Below, piece after piece: positions 39,734 through 44,288 of a stretch of 44,288 bases of DNA. Below the pieces are notes generated by a model. The model ran no database searches. It was not told the origin of the DNA and worked only from the letters and a program-made list of their open reading frames with translations. Source of the stretch: Streptomyces globisporus (GTDB lineage Bacteria; Actinomycetota; Actinomycetes; Streptomycetales; Streptomycetaceae); contig NZ_QWFA01000102.1 in the NCBI RefSeq assembly GCF_003501885.1, positions 1 through 44,288 on the forward strand. Reading direction: 5' to 3'. Position 1 is the first letter of the stretch; the number at the start of each line of letters is the position of its first letter. The translations under genes were made by a program, and so were the position numbers.

Positions 39734-40280
39734 GCGGGCGAAGGCGTCCTCGACCGGTTCCTCCGGGCTGATGCGGCCCCCGCGCACCCGGCTGGACCAG
39801 CCGAAGGCGCCGCGCCGGCGGCTGCTGCCGGAGTACGACCCGGAGGCGTTCGGCCGGTTCTCGGAGCGGATCGCGCGGTTCCTGGGGACCGGGCGGTTCA
39901 TCGTCTGGATGACGCTGATCATCATCGTCTGGGTGCTGTGGAACATCTTCGCGCCCAAGGACCTGCGGTTCGACCAGTACCCGTTCATCTTCCTGACGCT
40001 GATGCTCTCGCTCCAGGCCTCGTACGCCGCGCCGCTGATCCTCCTCGCGCAGAACCGGCAGGATGACCGCGACCGGGTCACGCACGAGCAGGACCGCAAG
40101 CAGAACGAGCGCTCCATCGCCGACACCGAATACCTGACCAGGGAGATCGCGGCCCTGCGGATGGGCCTCGGTGAGGTCGCCACCCGGGACTGGATCCGCT
40201 CGGAGCTCCAGGACATGGTGAAGGACATGGAGGAGCGGCAGGTGCTGTTCCCGGCCGAGAGTGACGAAGGCGACCGCTGA
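39720..40280 (+). CDS. DUF1003 integral membrane protein
   Basis: A 186-residue protein of the DUF1003 family. A basic N-terminus (RPPRTRLDQPKAPRRRLLPE) precedes RFSERIARFLGTGRFIVWMT, two membrane helices (IIIVWVLWNIFA and FPFIFLTLMLSLQASYAAPLI-like), then RQDDRDRVTHEQDRKQNERS, a charged coiled region, and LTREIAALRMGLGEVATRDW. Function unknown; as the overlapping partner of the soluble MgtE-N/CBS protein it could be its membrane anchor or the cation-responsive component. ATG lies inside the preceding gene, 14 bp overlap, indicating coupled translation. Confidence 0.9.
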   Translation: MAGDERAKASSTGSSGLMRPPRTRLDQPKAPRRRLLPEYDPEAFGRFSERIARFLGTGRFIVWMTLIIIVWVLWNIFAPKDLRFDQYPFIFLTLMLSLQASYAAPLILLAQNRQDDRDRVTHEQDRKQNERSIADTEYLTREIAALRMGLGEVATRDWIRSELQDMVKDMEERQVLFPAESDEGDR

Positions 40281-40310
40281 CGGGCTACCCGTCCGTAGCC
40301 CCGCGCGCCG

Positions 40311-40316
40311 TAACAT
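40311..40316 (+). promoter_or_regulatory. -10 element of a probable leaderless promoter of mrp
   Basis: TAACAT lies 7 nt before the ATG of mrp and no ribosome site is present. The same hexamer and spacing precede the alpha/beta hydrolase at 22873. Confidence 0.45.
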
Positions 40317-40323
40317 CGTCTGT

Positions 40324-41457
40324 ATGGCTACGGAAGACGCGGTGCTTGAGGCACTGTCGACAGTGAACGACCCCGAGATCCACCGCCCGATCACCGAGCT
40401 GGGCATGGTGAAATCGGTCGAGATCGATCCTGACGGTGTAGTCGCTGTCACCGTGTATCTCACGGTCTCCGGCTGCCCGATGCGCGACACGATCACCCGG
40501 AACGTGACCGAGGCGGTCGCCCGGGTCGAGGGCGTCTCGCGTGTCGAGGTGACCCTCGACGTCATGAGCGACGAACAGCGCAAGGAGCTGGCGAGCGCGC
40601 TGCGCGGCAGCAACGCCGAGCGCGAGGTGCCCTTCGCCCAGCCCGGCTCGCTGACCCGGGTGTACGCGGTCGCCTCCGGCAAGGGCGGCGTCGGCAAGTC
40701 CTCGGTGACGGTGAACCTCGCCGCGGCGATGGCGGCCGACGGGCTGAAGGTCGGTGTCGTGGACGCCGACATCTACGGGCACAGCGTGCCTCGGATGCTG
40801 GGCGCGGACGGCAAGCCCACCCAGGTCGAGAACATGATCATGCCGCCGTCGTCGCACGGCGTGAAGGTCATCTCCATCGGCATGTTCACCCCGGGCAACG
40901 CGCCCGTGGTCTGGCGCGGTCCGATGCTGCACCGGGCGCTCCAGCAGTTCCTCGCCGATGTGTACTGGGGCGACCTGGACGTCCTGCTGCTGGACCTGCC
41001 GCCGGGCACCGGCGACATCGCGATCTCGGTGGCGCAGCTCGTGCCGAACGCGGAGATCCTGGTCGTCACGACCCCGCAGCAGGCGGCGGCCGAGGTGGCC
41101 GAGCGGGCCGGTTCGATCGCCGTGCAGACCCACCAGAAGATCGTCGGCGTCGTGGAGAACATGTCGGGCATGCCGTGCCCGCACTGCGACGAGATGGTCG
41201 ACGTGTTCGGCTCGGGCGGCGGCGCGCGGGTCGCCGAGGGGCTGACGCGGACGGTCGGCGCCGAGGTTCCGGTGCTGGGCGCGATCCCGATCGACGTACG
41301 GCTGCGCGAGGGCGGCGACGAGGGCAAGCCGGTTGTCCTGTCCGACCCCGACTCCCCCGCCGGCAGTGCGCTGCGGGCGATCGCGCAGAAGCTGGGCGGC
41401 CGTCAGCGCGGTCTGTCGGGCATGTCGCTGGGGATCACCCCGCGCAACAAGTTCTGA
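40324..41457 (+). CDS. mrp: Mrp/NBP35-family iron-sulfur cluster carrier ATPase (ApbC)
   Basis: A 377-residue P-loop ATPase. The N-terminal MIP18/DUF59 domain (about 1-90: NDPEIHRPITELGMV, VSGCPMRD) is followed by the ParA-type ATPase: deviant Walker A GKGGVGKS at 119-126, DADIYGHSVPRMLG, LLLDLPPGTGD and the C285-x2-C288 pair (CPHC) that bridges a 4Fe-4S cluster at the dimer interface. Role: loading Fe-S clusters on target enzymes. ATG at 40324 is chosen because the MIP18 domain starts there; no ribosome site but TAACAT 7 nt upstream. It follows DUF1003 by 43 bp and ends at a perfect 17-bp terminator. Confidence 0.95.
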   Translation: MATEDAVLEALSTVNDPEIHRPITELGMVKSVEIDPDGVVAVTVYLTVSGCPMRDTITRNVTEAVARVEGVSRVEVTLDVMSDEQRKELASALRGSNAEREVPFAQPGSLTRVYAVASGKGGVGKSSVTVNLAAAMAADGLKVGVVDADIYGHSVPRMLGADGKPTQVENMIMPPSSHGVKVISIGMFTPGNAPVVWRGPMLHRALQQFLADVYWGDLDVLLLDLPPGTGDIAISVAQLVPNAEILVVTTPQQAAAEVAERAGSIAVQTHQKIVGVVENMSGMPCPHCDEMVDVFGSGGGARVAEGLTRTVGAEVPVLGAIPIDVRLREGGDEGKPVVLSDPDSPAGSALRAIAQKLGGRQRGLSGMSLGITPRNKF

Positions 41458-41487
41458 CGCGCACACCCACCCCGCCCGTGCAGACGG

Positions 41488-41528
41488 GCGACAGGGCGGG
41501 CCGGTGGTCATCCGGCCCGCCCTGTCGC
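41488..41528. terminator. Bidirectional terminator after mrp
   Basis: A 17-bp perfect stem (41488-41504 with 41512-41528) with a 7-nt loop TGGTCAT, followed by TT. It sits between the converging mrp gene and the hypothetical gene at 41560. Confidence 0.92.
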
Positions 41529-41559
41529 TTGCTTGGCGCGCTTCTTGCTCCCGCTGTCG

Positions 41560-42231
41560 TTACGCGTACGTCTCGATGTCCTTGATGACCGCGAAGCCGA
41601 GGCCGTACGCGCTCATCCCCCGGCCGTACGCCCCGATGTGCACGCCCTCGTGGGCGGACCCGGCCAGCACCCAGCCGAACTCGGACTCGCGGTAGTGGAA
41701 CTCCACCGGAACGCCGTCCACCGGCAGGGACAGCGTCGTCCAGGGCGCGCTGCCGAGGTCGTCGGCGAGGGTGAACGCGGTCTCGGTCTGCTGGTCCAGC
41801 CAGTCGTCGCGCAGGGTGTGGTCCATCTGCGGCGGCCAGGTGTACGCCAGCAGGCCGGAGCCCGCGAGCCAGGCCGCCGAGGACACCGTGGTGGCGTCCA
41901 GCACGCCCGTACCGTCACCGCTGCGCCGCACGGGGCTCGCGGCCACCGTGATCACCGCGGCGAACCGCTCCTTGTCGGCGGAGCCGTCCGACTTCACCGA
42001 CGGCTCGTCACCGTGCCCCGTCGCACCGTGCTGAACGGTGCCGTCGGCCGCGGTGCCGACCTGCATCAGCCAGCGCGGGCCCGTGAAGGCCTCGTCCAGG
42101 CCGTACCAGGGGAAGGTCGCCGCCCGGTAGCCGTCGACGGCCCGCCGGGCTGCCCGGGCCTCCTGCGGCTCCTCCTCCGCCGTGGCCGTGCCCGGGACAC
42201 CGTCCGTGTCAATCCGACTCGTCGTCTCCAT
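41560..42231 (-). CDS. Hypothetical protein, unknown function
   Basis: A 223-residue cytoplasmic protein I cannot assign. It starts with a Thr/Glu/Pro-rich segment, then DGYRAATFPWYGLDEAFTGP, RWLMQVGTAADGTVQHGATG, FAAVITVAASPVRR, and a C-terminal beta-rich part (WTTLSLPVDGVPVEFHYRES, FGWVLAGSAHEGVHIGAYGR). The balanced, Trp-rich composition and maintained third-position GC make it a real gene; the pattern resembles Streptomyces-restricted proteins. ATG at 42231, GAGGAG about 13 nt upstream. The 125-bp gap to tatB shows nothing clear. Confidence 0.75.
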   Translation of the reverse strand: METTSRIDTDGVPGTATAEEEPQEARAARRAVDGYRAATFPWYGLDEAFTGPRWLMQVGTAADGTVQHGATGHGDEPSVKSDGSADKERFAAVITVAASPVRRSGDGTGVLDATTVSSAAWLAGSGLLAYTWPPQMDHTLRDDWLDQQTETAFTLADDLGSAPWTTLSLPVDGVPVEFHYRESEFGWVLAGSAHEGVHIGAYGRGMSAYGLGFAVIKDIETYA

Positions 42232-42356
42232 GTGCGCGGCCGCTCCTCGATCGGTCAGGATCCGGAGCGGCCCGCCCCCCGCGGGCTTGGGCGTCCTCGC
42301 AACCGGACAGATGGAGAATAGCGATACCGTCCGGACGAGTCGGGATTGACCGGGGC

Positions 42357-42857
42357 TCAGGTGGCGTCGGAGTCGTACGGCGGGCGCTCGGGCCGATCCG
42401 GCGAGGGAGCCTTCTTCAGCAGGTCAGGCGCGGTGTCACCGGTCTTGGTCAGGCTGGTGGAGGGGGCGCCGGCCGACGCGCCCGCAGAGCCGTTCGCCGC
42501 ACTGTTGGCGGTATCGGACGCGGCCGGGGTACGGCCGTTGACCGCGTCGGTGACGTCGGCCAGGTCCTTGCGGAGGTCGAGGCTCTCGCGGATCTCCTTC
42601 AGCCCCAGGTCGTCGTTGCCGTCCATCAGCTGCTTGCGGACGAACGTCTTGGGGTTGAGGTCCTCGAACTCGAAGTCCTTGAACTGCGGGCCCAGCTCGG
42701 AACGGATGTCTTCCTTGGCGCTGTCCGAGAACTCGCGGATCTTGCGGATGGTACGCGTGACGTCCTGGATCAGCTTGGGCAGCTTGTCGGGGCCGAAGAC
42801 CAGCACGGCCAGCACCCCGAGCGTCAGCAGCTCCAGTGCGCCTATGTCATTGAACAC
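42357..42857 (-). CDS. tatB: Sec-independent protein translocase TatB
   Basis: A 166-residue TatB. The short N-terminal membrane helix (IGALELLTLGVLAVLVFGPD, with Glu and the FGP hinge) is followed by KLPKLIQDVTRTIRKIREFS, the amphipathic helix, and a charged, Ala/Ser/Pro-rich tail. TatB recognises twin-arginine signal peptides with TatC. The length exceeds TatA paralogs, and the position next to an htrA gene matches the actinobacterial sigE-rseA-htrA-tatB cluster. GTG at 42857 has GAGGAG 8 nt upstream. Lies 143 bp after the HtrA stop on the same strand. Confidence 0.93.
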   Translation of the reverse strand: MFNDIGALELLTLGVLAVLVFGPDKLPKLIQDVTRTIRKIREFSDSAKEDIRSELGPQFKDFEFEDLNPKTFVRKQLMDGNDDLGLKEIRESLDLRKDLADVTDAVNGRTPAASDTANSAANGSAGASAGAPSTSLTKTGDTAPDLLKKAPSPDRPERPPYDSDAT

Positions 42858-43000
42858 CTTGTTGCTCCTCGTGTTCTCCGCGTGTTCTCCGTGCGATCGC
42901 GGCCCGGCTCCGCCTGCTGCCCGGACCGGTCAAAGGTACCTGTCGAAGGTGTCCGGGCGGTACCTCGCGGTGGCGCGCACGTGCCGGATCGTGCACCTGA

Positions 43001-44288
43001 TCACGTGCCGCTCGCCGAGCCGAGCTTCAGGGTCACGGTCCGTTCCTCGCCGCCGCGGGTCAGCTTGAGGTCGAGGTCGTCGCCGGGGCGGTGGGCCCGG
43101 ATCTTCACGATCAGCTCCTCGCCGCTGTGCACGCGCTGGCCCTCGACGTGAGTGATGACGTCGCCGGACGTGATGCCCGCCTTGTCCGCGGGGCCGTCCT
43201 TGGCGACGGCGGGCCCGCCGTCGGCGTCCTTCGTGCCGACCTTGGCCCCGTCGCCGGTGTACTTCATGTCCAGCGTGACGCCGATCACCGGGTGGGTGGC
43301 CTTGCCGGTGCTGATCAGCTCCTCGGCGACGCGTTTGCCCTGGTTGATGGGTATCGCGAAGCCGAGGCCGATGGAGCCGGACTGGCCGCCGGACTCGGGG
43401 CCGCCGCCGCTGTCGGCCGCGCGGATGGCGCTGTTGATGCCGATGACGTGGGCCTTGGAGTCGACGAGGGGGCCGCCGGAGTTGCCCGGGTTGATCGGGG
43501 CGTCGGTCTGGAGGGCGTCGACGTAGCTGATGTCGCTGCCGTCGCCCTTCTCGCCGCCCGCAGTGATCGGCCGCTGCTTGGCGCTGATGATGCCCGAGGT
43601 CACCGTGTTGGACAGGTCGAAGGGGGCGCCGATGGCCACCACGGGGTCGCCGACCTGGACGTTGTCGGAGTTGCCCAGGGGCAGGGGCTTGAGGCCGGAG
43701 ACCCCGCGGACCCGGACGACCGCGAGGTCGTAGCCGCTGTCCTTGCCGACGAGTTCGGCGGAGGCCGTCTCGCCGGTGCTGAACGTGACGGTGATGTCGC
43801 CGCTGGATCCGGCCGGGGCGACGACGTGGTTGTTGGTGAGGATGTGGCCCTGGCCGTCGAGGACGAAGCCGGTGCCGGTGCCGGACTCGGCGGTGCCGTT
43901 GACATGCAGGGTGACCACGCTGGGCAGGGCGCTGGCGGCGATGCCCGCGACGCTGTCGGGGGCCCGGTCGCCGTTGTCGCGGCCGGCCTGGGGCAGTTCG
44001 ACGGTGGTCAGCCCGCCGTTGCGCTCGATGTACGCGCCGACTCCGCCGCCGATGCCGCTGGCGACCAGGGCCAGCAGGAGCACCCCGACGAAGGCCCCGC
44101 CGCGCCGCTTCTTCTTCCGCCCGGGCTCGGCGCCGTCGGGCGGACCGGGCCGGGTCAGCGGCTGCCCCGGAGCGCCCCAGGGGTCGTACTGGAGCCACTG
44201 CGTCTGCTGGTGCTGCTGCCCGGGGACCGGGTGGCCGGGCTGCTGGGCGTGCGGGGCGTTCGCGGGGGACTGGGGCTGCGGGTGCGGG
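43001..44288 (-). CDS. HtrA/DegP-type membrane-anchored serine protease with PDZ domain (5' end cut)
   Basis: The N-terminus lies beyond the window; 428 residues are visible. A Pro/Gln-rich cytoplasmic segment (QQTQWLQYDPWGAPGQPL) and a basic KKKRRGG stop lead to one membrane helix (AFVGVLLLALVASGIGGGVG), then the extracytoplasmic trypsin-like domain with the triad His in TNNHVV, Asp in GYDLAVVRV and Ser in GNSGGPL, then a PDZ domain (KAGITSGDVITHVEGQRVHS). Role: quality-control proteolysis outside the membrane, usually under SigE stress control. In mycobacteria the order is sigE-rseA-htrA-tatB, so those genes may lie just beyond the right end. Confidence 0.93.
   Translation of the reverse strand, partial: PHPQPQSPANAPHAQQPGHPVPGQQHQQTQWLQYDPWGAPGQPLTRPGPPDGAEPGRKKKRRGGAFVGVLLLALVASGIGGGVGAYIERNGGLTTVELPQAGRDNGDRAPDSVAGIAASALPSVVTLHVNGTAESGTGTGFVLDGQGHILTNNHVVAPAGSSGDITVTFSTGETASAELVGKDSGYDLAVVRVRGVSGLKPLPLGNSDNVQVGDPVVAIGAPFDLSNTVTSGIISAKQRPITAGGEKGDGSDISYVDALQTDAPINPGNSGGPLVDSKAHVIGINSAIRAADSGGGPESGGQSGSIGLGFAIPINQGKRVAEELISTGKATHPVIGVTLDMKYTGDGAKVGTKDADGGPAVAKDGPADKAGITSGDVITHVEGQRVHSGEELIVKIRAHRPGDDLDLKLTRGGEERTVTLKLGSASGT

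Overview
The window is chromosomal DNA of a Streptomyces or a very close relative. It is GC-rich throughout, with strong G/C bias at third codon positions, frequent GTG starts, long antisense shadow reading frames, and typical actinobacterial gene content. I see no rRNA, tRNA, CRISPR array, insertion sequence or phage gene, so this looks like conserved chromosome core with one accessory cassette. Both ends cut a gene: adnB at the left and an HtrA-type protease at the right.

Left half (1-28.5 kb). From memory, gene content and order resemble the Mycobacterium tuberculosis Rv3201c-Rv3211 neighbourhood: AdnB and AdnA helicase-nucleases, an alkyltransferase-like protein, MoeZ, a DUF3152 metalloprotease-like protein, an alpha/beta hydrolase, a TetR regulator, a DUF3107 (TB9.4-type) protein, a ferritin-fold protein and a DEAD-box RNA helicase. 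Set into this backbone are a pseudokinase/flippase-like membrane protein, two tandem secreted lipoprotein peptidases and, between moeZ and DUF3152, a four-gene block (15046-20144). That block holds a GT4 glycosyltransferase with a DUF3492/PelF-like N-terminus, a polytopic membrane protein, a sugar-nucleotide epimerase and a spherulin-4 (GH135-like) protein. It reads as a Pel- or galactosaminogalactan-like glycan locus and is my best candidate for a little-described system. Next to it, the DUF3152 gene is frameshifted by an exact 26-bp tandem duplication.

Middle (28.5-35.2 kb). Mostly single genes: a lysophospholipase-like hydrolase, a NYN-domain protein, a 50-residue conserved protein with a structured leader, a MarC-family membrane protein, a PHP-domain phosphoesterase, a DUF6758 protein, an MFS exporter behind a strong AT-rich promoter with a palindrome in its spacer, and a SUFU-domain protein.

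Right (35.2-44.3 kb). This part resembles, from memory, the M. tuberculosis Rv1223 (htrA)-Rv1239c (corA) neighbourhood: CorA, a soluble PRC-barrel/MgtE-N/CBS protein, DUF1003, Mrp, a hypothetical protein, TatB and HtrA. CorA is preceded by a 430-nt structured leader with a 19-codon open reading frame starting Met-Asp-Pro, which could be a magnesium-responsive leader peptide.

Several genes lack a Shine-Dalgarno sequence and instead carry a TANNNT hexamer 6-8 nt before the ATG, the arrangement expected for leaderless transcripts. Strong perfect hairpins close most convergent or terminal gene pairs.
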